A DNA stretch of 64,000 bases from positions 186,001-250,000 of the forward strand of contig CAVSME010000002.1 in the NCBI GenBank assembly GCA_963728985.1, read 5' to 3'. The position numbers and the translations under genes are program-made. Each line of letters opens with the position of its first letter. Within the stretch, counting starts at the first letter, position 1. Shown here one piece after another: positions 29,198-37,609 of this stretch. Under the pieces are notes generated by a model. The model did no database searches. It was not told where the DNA came from and saw nothing but the letters and a program-made list of their open reading frames with translations. This DNA comes from DASXAI01 sp963728985 (GTDB lineage: Bacteria; Actinomycetota; Acidimicrobiia; Acidimicrobiales; Ilumatobacteraceae).

Positions 29198-30208
29198 GTG
29201 CCTGCCGGGAACCCTTCCGGGCCGGAGCCGGCCGACAACGTGCGGGACCAGGTCATGCGGACGCTCAGCGCCGTCCGCACGCGTCTGCGCGGCACCGGCG
29301 GCGATGGCGAGGCCGAGGACACCGATACCGGCGAGCACGGTGGCAACGGCAACGGCGCAGTGATCGCCCCGGAGCCGCTGCCGGCGTCGCCCATGGATCC
29401 GCTGCTGGCCGACCCGCCGGCCAACGGCCACGACGGCGAAGCGCTGAGCGGGCCGCCCGCGCGAGCGCAGGTGGCCGAAGCCCCCACGGCGACCGTGATC
29501 GAAGCGCCGCCTGAGGTCGCCGATCCTGTTACCAGCCCGGTGGAAGCCGAGCCGGCATCGCCGGGGGCCGGGGTCGCCGCCGGCGCCGCCGCCTTGTTCC
29601 GCCGGGACCGCCCGCCCCGAGAACCCCGCCCGCCCCGTCAGCGGGTGCGTCCGACGTTGCCGCTGCTGCGCCGGCGGCCGCGCGTCCGCAAGGTCACCCG
29701 CATCGTGCGCCGGGTGGACGCCTGGGGCGTGTTCAAGATCTCGATCATCTTCTACGTGATCCTGTACATCATCTTGCTGGTGGCAGGCGTCCTGCTGTGG
29801 AACCTGGCCAACACCACCGGCACAGTGGCCAACGTGGAGGGCTTCGCCCGGGATCTGTTCGGGTTGAAGACGTTCGAGTTCGACGGGGAGAAGCTGTTCC
29901 GGGCGTCCTGGGTGCTGGGCGCCATCCTGGTGATCGCCGGTACGGGGCTGAACGTCACCCTGGCGGTGCTGTTCAACCTCATCAGCGACCTCGTGGGCGG
30001 GGTGCGGGTCACCGTGCTCGAGGAAGAAGTGATCCTGCGGGAGCGGCCCGTGATCGCGCGCGGCGAGCCGACCGGTCCCGTCGCCGCCGCCGCCGACCCG
30101 GCCTCGGAGCTGGCCCCGCCCGGGTTCCCGCTCCCGCCGCCGGAAGTGGTTGACGTCAGCGCACCCCCGGCGACTAGCGTCGAACCGCCGCAAAACGCGG
30201 GGCTATAG
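29198..30208 (+). CDS. DUF3566 domain membrane protein
   Basis: A 336-residue protein that corresponds by position to mycobacterial Rv0007, next to gyrA and tRNA-Ile. The first 160 residues are low-complexity and acidic/Pro-rich. Residues about 165-300 hold the conserved domain: VRKVTRIVRRVDAWGVFKIS, a first membrane helix (YVILYIILLVAGVLLWNL) and a second one (GAILVIAGTGLNVTLAVLF). Function is unknown for the family. GTG 29198 is the best start. The stop codon lies inside the first ten bases of tRNA-Ile, so gene and tRNA overlap. Confidence 0.8.
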   Translation: MPAGNPSGPEPADNVRDQVMRTLSAVRTRLRGTGGDGEAEDTDTGEHGGNGNGAVIAPEPLPASPMDPLLADPPANGHDGEALSGPPARAQVAEAPTATVIEAPPEVADPVTSPVEAEPASPGAGVAAGAAALFRRDRPPREPRPPRQRVRPTLPLLRRRPRVRKVTRIVRRVDAWGVFKISIIFYVILYIILLVAGVLLWNLANTTGTVANVEGFARDLFGLKTFEFDGEKLFRASWVLGAILVIAGTGLNVTLAVLFNLISDLVGGVRVTVLEEEVILRERPVIARGEPTGPVAAAADPASELAPPGFPLPPPEVVDVSAPPATSVEPPQNAGL

Positions 30209-30272
30209 CTCAGTCGGTTAGAGCGCATCCCTGATAAGGATGAGGCCGCTGGTTCGATTCCAGCTAGCCCCA
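30199..30272 (+). tRNA. tRNA-Ile (GAT)
   Basis: 74 bases that fold as a complete cloverleaf: acceptor stem GGGGCTA/TAGCCCC with discriminator A, D-arm TAGCTCAGTCGGTTAGAGC, anticodon stem-loop CATCCCTGATAAGGATG with anticodon GAT, and T-arm CTGGTTCGATTCCAG. No CCA is encoded. In mycobacteria tRNA-Ile also follows gyrA and the DUF3566 gene; the expected tRNA-Ala next to it is instead 13 kb downstream here (43541). Confidence 0.97.
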
Positions 30273-30292
30273 CGCAGCAGTCATTGACGGCG

Positions 30293-30838
30293 CTACGCCG
30301 GCGGCGTCCATGCCACTGGCACCCGCTTGATGCCGTGAATGAAGTTCGACAGCAGGATGGCCGGCTCGTCGGTGGCCTCGATGTCCGGTACCTGGCGGTG
30401 CAGCTCCGACAGCGCCATCGTGATCTCGCGGCGGGCGAGGTTGGCGCCGAGGCAGAAGTGGGGTCCACCAGACCCGAAGCCGACCTGTGGGTTCGGATCC
30501 CGCAGCACGTCGAAGCGCCAGGGATCGACGAACACCTTCTCGTCTCGGTTGGCCGAGTTGTACCACATGGTCACCCGCTCACCGGCGGCGATGGGTTGGC
30601 CGGAGATCACCGTGTCCTCGGTGGCGCGCCGGCGCATGTAGATCACGGGGCTCGACCAGCGCACGATCTCCTCCGTGGCGGTGCGGGTGTGGGCGTCGAA
30701 GTCGGCCCACCACTTGGCCCGCTCGTCCGGATAGCGGGTGAGGGCCACGATGCCGTGGCTGATCGCGTTCCGGGTCGTCTCGTTGCCCGCCACCGCGAGC
30801 AGGATGAAGAACGACGCCACCTCCGCCGGGCGACGAAC
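30293..30838 (-). pseudogene. cytochrome P450 C-terminal half only
   Basis: About 180 residues match the second half of a CYP125/142-like actinobacterial P450: the I-helix FFILLAVAGNETTRNAISHG, the meander region with FDVLRDPNPQ, and the heme ligand loop FGSGGPHFCLGANLARRE with its cysteine. The ExxR-type region reads EEIVRWSSPVIYMRR. The N-terminal half is absent: sequence similarity stops near 30838 in a stretch that is not coding in any frame I can defend. It may be a deletion remnant or an assembly break, so it is called as a pseudogene with reserve. Confidence 0.75.
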
Positions 30839-30919
30839 GTCCCGAAGAGTAGCGCCGCAACCCCTTCTCGTCCGTAGGACGACCGGCTCATTGCCACTCC
30901 ACTTATCGAGGGATGGCGG

Positions 30920-31351
30920 GTGTGTGTGGTGGGTACAGCACTCCACGTGGTCACGCTGGACATGGCGTGGCGAGGGCCGTTCGAGCCCCTGGCACGCAAC
31001 GTCGCCGAGGTCCGGTCCTTCGCTCGGGAGCGTTTCGTCGACATGTCGCATTCGAGCGTCGACGATGTCGTCCTCGTCGTCTCGGAGCTCGCCACCAACG
31101 TCGTCGGTCACGCCCACACGCGCTTTTGCGTCGGGCTCGGGCTGGCCGCCGGACTGGCCCGCATCGAGGTGTCGGACCAGGCGCCGTGGACCCCGTCGCA
31201 GGGCTTCCCCAGCCTCGACCTGCGGGGCCGTGGCCTGCTCGTGGTCCGAGCCCTGTGCGAAGACTGGGGCGTCGAGTTCCTGGAGAGCAGCAAGAAGGTC
31301 TGGGCCGAACTGGTCGTGTCGCCCCTCGCCAGCGGTCTGCGCTGGCGCTGA
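30920..31351 (+). CDS. RsbW-like ATP-binding anti-sigma/regulatory protein
   Basis: A 143-residue GHKL ATPase of the HATPase_c_2 type found in many copies in actinomycetes. The N-box region DVVLVVSELATNVVGHAHT, the G1-box-like VSDQAPW and the G2 RGRGLLVVRALCEDWGVE are visible. Relatives bind anti-sigma antagonists or act as serine kinases on STAS proteins; no partner gene is adjacent. Several in-frame GTG codons from 30920 could start translation. It lies between two gene remnants. Confidence 0.75.
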   Translation: MCVVGTALHVVTLDMAWRGPFEPLARNVAEVRSFARERFVDMSHSSVDDVVLVVSELATNVVGHAHTRFCVGLGLAAGLARIEVSDQAPWTPSQGFPSLDLRGRGLLVVRALCEDWGVEFLESSKKVWAELVVSPLASGLRWR

Positions 31352-31375
31352 CGCCGCCGGCGGGCCAACGGCCTG

Positions 31376-31612
31376 TCACCTGGTTCCGGCGCCACTACGA
31401 GGAGTACGGCTACCCGTTCCCCTCGTCCGGCCAGGTCTCGCCGCCGCCGGCCGGGATCCGGCGTCGATCGAGCGCGCCGTCTGGGTGCGCGGCGTCGACG
31501 TCACCGAGATCGCCGCGCTGCGAGCGGCCGGGATCGACCATGTGATCGTCGGTGTCCGTACCCCTACGAGCTGGAGCCGGTGCGCCGCCTCATCGAGCTC
31601 GCCGGGAGTTGA
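31376..31612 (+). pseudogene. decayed luciferase-like monooxygenase C-terminus
   Basis: Pieces of a likely F420-dependent LLM C-terminus appear in three frames: the AGRDPASIERAVWVR element, then VTEIAALRAAGIDHVIVGV, then after a single-base shift the ending YPYELEPVRRLIELAGS before the stop at 31612. The N-terminal three-quarters of the gene are missing. The repeated frame changes mean this cannot make protein as it stands. The family call rests on the DHVIVGV and ELEPVRRLIELA block and is moderate. Confidence 0.45.
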
Positions 31613-31670
31613 CGGCCGGGAAGCACCGTGACGAGCGGGCCGCCAGTAGTGTTCGCGCGGTGAGCCGCTC

Positions 31671-31808
31671 GTGAAGGTGCTCTGGCGCGCGCTGCTGGCG
31701 CTGTTCGTGGCCGGCATCGCCGCTGCTGCCATCCGCCTGCGAGGACGCGGCGGTGTTCCCCCGCAGAGCGGCGGCTGGCAAGAGCTGCCCCTGCACGACC
31801 AGAACTGA
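31671..31808 (+). CDS. 45-residue single-pass membrane protein
   Basis: An open frame from GTG 31671 to a TGA that overlaps the next ATG (TGATG), so the two genes are translationally coupled. The product has one hydrophobic helix (WRALLALFVAGIAAAAIRLR) and a short Gly-rich polar tail. It is too short for domain recognition. Coupling to the saccharopine-dehydrogenase-like gene suggests that it is a real gene, but this is inference. Confidence 0.5.
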   Translation: MKVLWRALLALFVAGIAAAAIRLRGRGGVPPQSGGWQELPLHDQN

Positions 31809-32788
31809 TGCGCGTCGGGGTGCTCGGCGTCGGCGCCGTGGGGGCGCGCGCCGTCCGCCAACTGGCCACCACCACGGACCCGCCCGAGGTGCTGGTCGCT
31901 GATCGTGACGCCACCAAGGTCGAACGCATCGCTGCGGCGTTGGCCCCGACCGTGATCGGGGTGGCCGAGCTCGGCCGCCTCGACGTGATCGTCCTGGCCA
32001 CGCCCGCTCCTCACGCCGGTCTGGCCGAGGCTCACCTTCGTGCCGGTACATCGGTGGTGTCGACCTCCGACGACGTGGCCGATGTGGATCGCCTGCTCCA
32101 ACTCGGGCCCCTCGCTCGGGACCAGGGGCGCACGCTGGTCCTGGGGGCGGCGTTCGCCCCGGGCCTGTCGGGGCTGCTGGCCCGGTACGCCGCCAGCCGG
32201 TTCGACACCGTCGACGAGATCCACGTGTCGGCCCACGGCACAGGCGGGCCGGCGTGCGCCCGCCAGCACCACCGGGCCCTGGCCGGGCTCGCCCTCGCCT
32301 GGCAGGACGGGATGTGGATCGAGCGCTCGAGCGGCTCGGGGCGGGAGCTGTGCTGGTTCCCCGACCCCGTCGGCGCCCACGACTGCTACCGCGCCGAGCT
32401 GGCCGACCCGTTGCTGCTCGTGCCCGCCTTCGCCGGCATCGGCCGGGTCTCGGCCCGCCTGAGCGCCACCCGGCGCGACCGGGTGACGGCTCGCCTGCCG
32501 ATGCTGCGCCGCCCCCATCCGGAGGGCACGCTCGGTGCGCTGCGGGTCGAGGTCCGGGGCAACCGGGGGGGTGGGCGCGACGTCGAGGTGCTCGGCGCCA
32601 TCGATCGCCCGGCGGTGGCGGCGGGCGCGGTGGCGGCCGTCGCCGTCACCCACGTCCTGGCCCGTGACGCTCCGACGGGCGCGCTCGGCATGGCCGATGC
32701 CCGCCTCGACACCGACGGCCTCCTCGCCGAGCTGGCCTTCCGCGGGGTCAAGGCCGCCCGGTACATGGGCGCCGAGGCGATGTCCTGA
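31808..32788 (+). CDS. saccharopine-dehydrogenase-like NAD(P)-binding protein
   Basis: A 326-residue oxidoreductase-like protein. The N-terminal Rossmann motif is VGVLGVGAVGARAVRQL (about residues 3-19), followed by VLVADRD and DVIVLATPAP as in saccharopine dehydrogenase-related proteins. The C-terminal part contains a His-His segment (ARQHHRALAGLALAWQDG) and no other motif that fixes the substrate. It is coupled to the small membrane protein upstream. Reaction unknown. Confidence 0.7.
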   Translation: MRVGVLGVGAVGARAVRQLATTTDPPEVLVADRDATKVERIAAALAPTVIGVAELGRLDVIVLATPAPHAGLAEAHLRAGTSVVSTSDDVADVDRLLQLGPLARDQGRTLVLGAAFAPGLSGLLARYAASRFDTVDEIHVSAHGTGGPACARQHHRALAGLALAWQDGMWIERSSGSGRELCWFPDPVGAHDCYRAELADPLLLVPAFAGIGRVSARLSATRRDRVTARLPMLRRPHPEGTLGALRVEVRGNRGGGRDVEVLGAIDRPAVAAGAVAAVAVTHVLARDAPTGALGMADARLDTDGLLAELAFRGVKAARYMGAEAMS

Positions 32789-32801
32789 GGCAACGGAGAC
32801 G

Positions 32802-32821
32802 CGTTCTCAGTCGTTCTCAGT
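32802..32821. promoter_or_regulatory. tandem 10-base repeats upstream of fur
   Basis: CGTTCTCAGT occurs twice head-to-tail (32802-32811 and 32812-32821), ending 18 bases before the Fur-family start codon. A -10-like TAGCCT sits nearby. The repeat may be a direct-repeat operator for autoregulation. It lacks the palindromic form of a Fur box, so the binding protein cannot be named. Confidence 0.45.
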
Positions 32822-32839
32822 TCTGGTAGCCTGGGCCGA

Positions 32840-33274
32840 GTGGTCAGCGAGCTCGACCAGGTGGCCCATGCCCGGCTGCGGCGCGACGGGCAGCGCTACA
32901 CCGACAACCGCCGCCAGCTGGTGCACGTGCTGGCCGAATCGGCCGATCCCCTCACCATCCCCGAGATCCTCCAGCGCCGAGCCGATCTCGCCCAGAGCTC
33001 GGTGTATCGCAACCTGTCGATCCTCGAGCGCGCCGGCGTGGTCCAACGCATCGTCACGACCGACGAATGGGCCCGCTTCGAGCTGGCCGAAGACCTCACC
33101 GAGCACCACCACCACCTGATCTGCTCGGGCTGCGGAGCGGTGCGCGACTTCACCGTGTCGCCCCGCCTCGAACGCTCGATCGACGAGGCCCTCGTCGAGG
33201 TGGCCGAGCAGGCCGGCTTCCAGCTCGACCACCACCGTCTCGACCTCGTCGGCCTCTGCGAGGCGTGCGCCTGA
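32840..33274 (+). CDS. Fur family metalloregulator
   Basis: A 144-residue winged-helix repressor. The DNA-binding domain ends with LAQSSVYRNLSILERAGVV (residues about 50-68). The metal-binding region has the His-rich HHHHLICSGCGAV and the C-terminal GLCEACA, which give the two CxxC zinc motifs. Metal specificity (Fe, Zn, Ni or Mn) cannot be decided from sequence. GTG 32840 is the start. Upstream tandem repeats suggest autoregulation. Confidence 0.85.
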   Translation: MVSELDQVAHARLRRDGQRYTDNRRQLVHVLAESADPLTIPEILQRRADLAQSSVYRNLSILERAGVVQRIVTTDEWARFELAEDLTEHHHHLICSGCGAVRDFTVSPRLERSIDEALVEVAEQAGFQLDHHRLDLVGLCEACA

Positions 33275-33297
33275 ATCTTGGTCGGTAGCCTCGGCTC

Positions 33298-34176
33298 GTG
33301 CGCTACGTACCAAAGCGCCTGGTCCTGCCGCCGAACCTGCCCAGCGCTCACATCGAGGCGGTGCCCGAGCGCGGCGAGGTGTTCTACCGCTACCACCGAC
33401 GCCAGGGAGCGGGTCCCACACTGCTCCTCCTCCACGGCTGGACGGCGTCGGCCGACCTCCAGTGGTTCACCGCCTACGAGGCGCTGGCCGAGCGGTACTC
33501 GTTCGTGGCCATCGATCATCGCGGCCACGGCCGGGGTCTGCGCAGCGACGAGCCCTTCACCCTCGAAGCGGCCGCCGACGATGCCGCCGCCCTCGTACGC
33601 CGGCTCGGCGTCGGTCCGGTGGTGGCCGTCGGCTACTCCATGGGTGGGCCGATCTCACTGCTCCTGGCCCATCGCCATCCCGACCTCGTGCAGGCCCTGG
33701 TGCTCGAGGCGACGGCGCTCGAGTGGCACGCCACCATCCGTGACCGGCTGACGTGGCGGGGCCTCGTCCTCATGGAGATCGTCGTGCGCTCGCGCCTCGC
33801 CCGCCTGCTCGGGCGCCGGGCGATCCGCCGCCTCGCCGAGCAGAACCCGCAGATCGAGCCATACGTCGGCTGGCTCCAGGCCGAGGCCCGCCGGGGCGAT
33901 CCGGCCGACATCATCGAGGCCGGCCGAGCCCTGTCGCACTACGACGCCCGACCCTTCGCAGCGGCGATCAACCTCCCGGCGGCGTCGGTGCTGACCACGC
34001 AGGACCGGGCGGTGCGCCCGGCCAAGCAACGGGCACTGGCCGCCGCCGTCGGCGCCCGCATCTTCGAGCTGGTCGGCGACCACTTCTGCTTCTGGGCCGA
34101 CGCCAAGGTGTTCGCCGACGTCACTCGCCAGGCGGTCGACGACGTCGTCAGCCGGTTGCCGGCGGCGCCGGCCTGA
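33298..34176 (+). CDS. alpha/beta hydrolase
   Basis: A 292-residue alpha/beta hydrolase fold protein. The oxyanion motif LLLHGWTAS is at about residues 42-50, the nucleophile elbow is VGYSMGGP (Ser nucleophile), and the final catalytic His is probably in the GDHFCFW segment. The acid residue candidate is the Asp in TTQDRAV. It starts at GTG 33298, 23 bases after fur, and may be co-transcribed. Its end overlaps the convergent DUF1003 gene by 29 bases. Substrate unknown. Confidence 0.8.
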   Translation: MRYVPKRLVLPPNLPSAHIEAVPERGEVFYRYHRRQGAGPTLLLLHGWTASADLQWFTAYEALAERYSFVAIDHRGHGRGLRSDEPFTLEAAADDAAALVRRLGVGPVVAVGYSMGGPISLLLAHRHPDLVQALVLEATALEWHATIRDRLTWRGLVLMEIVVRSRLARLLGRRAIRRLAEQNPQIEPYVGWLQAEARRGDPADIIEAGRALSHYDARPFAAAINLPAASVLTTQDRAVRPAKQRALAAAVGARIFELVGDHFCFWADAKVFADVTRQAVDDVVSRLPAAPA

Positions 34177-34639
34177 GCGACTCGATCGTCTTCGTCAGCT
34201 TGTCGAGGCGGTCATCGAGATCGGACGTGGTCACCACGTCGGACAGGGCGAGGCGGATGCCGGCGATCTCCCGGGCCAGGAACTCGGTGTCGGCCTGCAC
34301 CCGGGCGGCCCGCTCGCGGTCGCGCTCGGTCTGGGCCCGATCGCGCTCCTCCTGGCGGTTCTGGGCCAGCAGGATCAACGGGGCGGCGTAGGCGGCCTGC
34401 GTCGAGAACATGAGGTTCAGCAGGATGAACGGGTACGGGTCCCACTGGAGCGCCCACATCACGGAGTTGAGCGCGATCCAAACGGCCACGACGATGGTCT
34501 GGATGACGAGGAATCGCGCCGTGCCGAAGGTGCGGGCGATCGTCTCGGAGAAATCGCCGAAGGCGTCCGGGTCGTAGTGGATGCCGAGGTCGAGGCGCCG
34601 GCGCCGGCGCGGCGTCGACAGGTCCTCGCGCCGCCTCAC
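34148..34639 (-). CDS. DUF1003 membrane protein
   Basis: A 163-residue protein of the DUF1003 family: a basic N-terminus, the conserved FGDFSETIARTFGTARFL, two membrane helices (TIVVAVWIALNSVMWALQW and PFILLNLMFSTQAAYAAPLI), the family hallmark ILLAQNRQEERDR, and a C-terminal coiled segment. Function is not established. GTG 34639 overlaps the stop of the MgtE-N/CBS gene (GTGA), and the two are commonly paired in actinomycetes. Confidence 0.88.
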   Translation of the reverse strand: MRRREDLSTPRRRRRLDLGIHYDPDAFGDFSETIARTFGTARFLVIQTIVVAVWIALNSVMWALQWDPYPFILLNLMFSTQAAYAAPLILLAQNRQEERDRAQTERDRERAARVQADTEFLAREIAGIRLALSDVVTTSDLDDRLDKLTKTIESLRPAPPATG

Positions 34640-35862
34640 GTCGCTCGCACCGCCGGTCGGCGCCGCTGGCGCCAACCGGCCGGCAGCGAGCGATCGAGCA
34701 CGTCGTCGACAGTGATAGCCCCCAAGAGGTGCTTGCGGGCATCGCACACCGGGATGGCCATGAGGTTGTAGGCGGCCAGCCGCTCTGCCACCTCGCGCTC
34801 GGTGGTGTCGGGAGCGACGACGTCGATGTCCTCGACGCAGCGCAGCAGCGGCATGGACGGTGGTTCCCGCAGCAGGCGCTGGAAGTCGACCACGCCGAGG
34901 AACGTGCCGGTCGGGGCTACGAGCGGAGGTTGCACCACGAAGACCTGGGCGGCGATCGAGACCAACCACTCAGGATCGCGGACATGGGCCAGCGCCTCCG
35001 CCACCGTGGCGGTGGGGCCGAGGATGATCAGCTCGGGGGTCATCAGGCCGCCGGCGGTGCCCTCGCCGTAGGCGAGGAGGCGGCGCATCACCTCGGCCTC
35101 GTCGGAGTCCATGGCCGCCAGCACGCGCAAGCGCTGGTCGCCCGGCATCTCGGCCAGGAGGTCGACGGCGTCGTCGTACTCCATCTCCTCCAGCACCGAC
35201 ACCAGGCGCTCGAGGTCGAGGTCGGCGATCAGCCGGAGCTGCTCGGCCTCGGACAGCTCCTCGAGCACGTCGGCCAGGCGATCGTCCTCCATCGCCTCGG
35301 CCAGCTGGCGGCGCTGGGGGAGCGGGAGGTTCAGCACGAGGTGGGCGACGTCGCTCGGGTGCATGTCCCGCAGGCGGGCGGCCTCGGCGGCGGCCTCGCT
35401 GCTGGCGGCGAAGAGGGGAGCGACCTCGTCCCAGTCGACCACCCGGTACGAGCCCCGGCGCCGCAGCGGCGACCGGCGCCCCAGGCGGACCTTCACGACC
35501 TCCCACGTCAGCGATTTGCCGCTGGTGGGTCGCAGGGCCACGTCGTGGACGGTCTCCTCGCCCATCTTGCGATCGATCAGGTCGCTGACCAGCAGTTCGC
35601 CGGCGCGCAGCTTGAACGGGTTGAGGTCGACATCCCACGAACGCAGCCGGGCACCGTCGTTTTCGAGCGCGGCGACCCGGTTGGCGTTCACGAAGATGCG
35701 GCGGCGCTGGCTGGCGGCGACGAACCCGAGCACGTCGGGTGGCTCGTCGGGCAGGCCTGGTGACAGAACGATGTCCTCGAACCGGCCGATGGCCGCACCC
35801 TCGGCATCGAGCAGCGGCAGGCGCATCACGCGAAACGCCCAGATCAACTCGCTGCCAGCCAC
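34636..35862 (-). CDS. MgtE N-terminal plus CBS-pair protein without transporter domain
   Basis: A 408-residue cytosolic protein. The first part has two PRC-barrel-like segments (RLPLLDAEGAAIGRFEDIVL; HDVALRPTS). The middle is the MgtE_N helical domain with repeated LEELSEAEQLRLIADL and LAEMPGDQRLRVLAAMD patterns. Two CBS domains follow (GGLMTPELIILGPTATVAEA; DVVAPDTTEREVAERLAAYN). The Mg channel domain of MgtE is absent, so it likely senses Mg or adenosine nucleotides without conducting ions. GTG 35862 is used as start. It follows cbiB by 10 bases. Confidence 0.82.
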   Translation of the reverse strand: MAGSELIWAFRVMRLPLLDAEGAAIGRFEDIVLSPGLPDEPPDVLGFVAASQRRRIFVNANRVAALENDGARLRSWDVDLNPFKLRAGELLVSDLIDRKMGEETVHDVALRPTSGKSLTWEVVKVRLGRRSPLRRRGSYRVVDWDEVAPLFAASSEAAAEAARLRDMHPSDVAHLVLNLPLPQRRQLAEAMEDDRLADVLEELSEAEQLRLIADLDLERLVSVLEEMEYDDAVDLLAEMPGDQRLRVLAAMDSDEAEVMRRLLAYGEGTAGGLMTPELIILGPTATVAEALAHVRDPEWLVSIAAQVFVVQPPLVAPTGTFLGVVDFQRLLREPPSMPLLRCVEDIDVVAPDTTEREVAERLAAYNLMAIPVCDARKHLLGAITVDDVLDRSLPAGWRQRRRPAVRAT

Positions 35863-35872
35863 GGCGGAAACG

Positions 35873-36811
35873 CTACCGCCGGTGTTTCCGTCGTCCCGCG
35901 ACCCTCCCGACCAGGCCGAGGCCGGTGAGCGCAGCGGCCACCGCCCACCCGACGTCGGTGGCCAGACGTACGGCCTCAGCGATGTCCGCCGCCGCCGGGG
36001 CGCGCCCGTCACCGAGCTCGGGCCGGGCTTCGATCCGGTGCCCATAGCGGTTCACGCCACCGAGGCGGAGCCCGAGCGCGGCGGCGAACGCGGCCTCGGC
36101 CACGCCGGCATTGGGCGATGGATGGCCGGGCGCGTCGTGGCGCACGGCCCGCCATACGGCGCCCGCCGAACGAGGGCGAACCGCCACGACGGCGACGGCG
36201 GTGAGCCGGGCCGGTACCCAGGCGGCAGCGTCGTCGAGGCGGGCCGCCGCCCAACCGAAGCGGGCGTAGCGAGCCGAGCGGTGGCCCACCATGGCGTCCA
36301 GGGTGTTGATCGCTCGGTGGGCGAGCACGCCCGGCGCGCCCAGGGCGGCGGCCCAGCACGCCGGCGCGACCACGGCGTCGACCGTGTTCTCGGCGACCGA
36401 CTCGATCACCGCCCGTGCCACCTCGGTGGCGTCGAGCCCGCTCGGGTCCCGCCCCACGAGGGTGGGGAGCAAGGTGCGGGCCCCGTCGAGGTCGCCCTGC
36501 TCGAGGGCGGCGCCGATGGCGGTGGCCGCCGCGCCCAGCATGCGCCCGGCGATGGCGACCTCGGCCGCCACGAACGTGGCTACGGGTGTCCCAGCGTCGC
36601 GTTGGAGCGCCGCCCCGGTGCCGGCGGCGAGGGCGACGCCGGCCAGCGCGTGGGCGGCGCCCGCGGCGCGGTCGTCGCGGTAGGTCCACCGCTCGACCGC
36701 CGCCATCAGGTGCCCGAACGCGCCGACCGGGTGGAGCGAGGCCGGCGGTTCCCCGACCAAACGGTCGGCGGCGATGGCGGCGGCGGCGGCCATGGGGCGG
36801 GCGCCCGTCAC
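35873..36811 (-). CDS. cbiB: adenosylcobinamide-phosphate synthase CbiB/CobD
   Basis: Attaches the aminopropanol phosphate side chain to adenosylcobyric acid in cobalamin synthesis; an integral membrane protein. The 312 residues start VTGARPMAAAAAIAADRLVGEPP (given here as two parts: VTGARPM and AAAAAIAADRLVGEPP), with the conserved LHPVGAFGHLM, the SVAENTVDAVVAP motif, and the LDDAAAWVPARL element followed by SPNAGVAEAAFA. GTG 36811 overlaps the cobS stop (GTGA). The gene is part of the late B12 run cobC-cobU-cobS-cbiB. Confidence 0.9.
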   Translation of the reverse strand: MTGARPMAAAAAIAADRLVGEPPASLHPVGAFGHLMAAVERWTYRDDRAAGAAHALAGVALAAGTGAALQRDAGTPVATFVAAEVAIAGRMLGAAATAIGAALEQGDLDGARTLLPTLVGRDPSGLDATEVARAVIESVAENTVDAVVAPACWAAALGAPGVLAHRAINTLDAMVGHRSARYARFGWAAARLDDAAAWVPARLTAVAVVAVRPRSAGAVWRAVRHDAPGHPSPNAGVAEAAFAAALGLRLGGVNRYGHRIEARPELGDGRAPAAADIAEAVRLATDVGWAVAAALTGLGLVGRVAGRRKHRR

Positions 36812-37515
36812 CACCGGGCGCTCATCACCACCAGGGCGACGGTCTCGCCCACCACGCCCGCAGCGCCGAGCACGTCGCCGGTGAACCCGCCGATCCGCCG
36901 CCGCGCCAACGCCACGACGAGCCCCGCCGCCACGATCCCGGCGGCCACGGCCACCACCCCGCCGACGCCTCGGACGGCGGCCAGGGCGACGAAGGGAATC
37001 GCCGCGGCGATCGGGGGCAAGGGTGATCCGCCGAGGAACGAGCTGGCCAGTCCGGTGTCGCGGGCGTAGGGCACGGTGGTCATGGTCACGGCCATCGACG
37101 CCCGCGCCGCGCACCAGATGGCGGCCAGGACGGCGATCGCCTTCCATCCCTCGGGTTCGGTCGACGCCAGCGCGCCGACCCGCAGGAGCAGCGTCACCGC
37201 CACGACGGCGACGCCGAAGGCACCGACGTCGGGCATGGCCATGACCTCGAGGCGGCGCTCGCGTTCGAGGTGGGGGAGGAGACCGTCGGCGGCGTCGGCC
37301 AGGCCATCGATGTGCAGCAGGCCGGTGATGCCGAGGTCGGCGGCCACCACGATGGCGCCGGCCACCGGCGCCGGCCACACGTTCGTGGCCCCCCACCACA
37401 GCGCGCCGAGGGCGGCGCCGATCAGGGCACCGGCGGGCCCGAACCACACCAGCACCCGGCGGGTGGGTGGGCGTGAGCGGCCGGCGATCGTGAGGAAGCC
37501 GAGAGCGTCGAGCAT
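36808..37515 (-). CDS. cobS: cobalamin synthase CobS (adenosylcobinamide-GDP ribazoletransferase)
   Basis: Joins adenosylcobinamide-GDP to alpha-ribazole or its phosphate, the last assembly step of B12. The 235-residue membrane protein shows the CobS signature HIDGLADAADGL, and PDVGAFGVAVVAVTLLLRV and multiple hydrophobic helices. The frame is open to 37569, but ATG 37515 (LDALGFLTIAGR) fits the family N-terminus. It is followed by cbiB with a GTGA overlap and preceded by cobU at a 94-base distance. Confidence 0.9.
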   Translation of the reverse strand: MLDALGFLTIAGRSRPPTRRVLVWFGPAGALIGAALGALWWGATNVWPAPVAGAIVVAADLGITGLLHIDGLADAADGLLPHLERERRLEVMAMPDVGAFGVAVVAVTLLLRVGALASTEPEGWKAIAVLAAIWCAARASMAVTMTTVPYARDTGLASSFLGGSPLPPIAAAIPFVALAAVRGVGGVVAVAAGIVAAGLVVALARRRIGGFTGDVLGAAGVVGETVALVVMSARW

Positions 37516-37609
37516 CAGCCGCCTTGTCGTGGCGCCGCAGTGCGGCGCCGGGGCGAGGGCTCCCGGCATTGACCGAGCGAAGCGAGACCGAGGCGAACCC
37601 GAGGCATCA

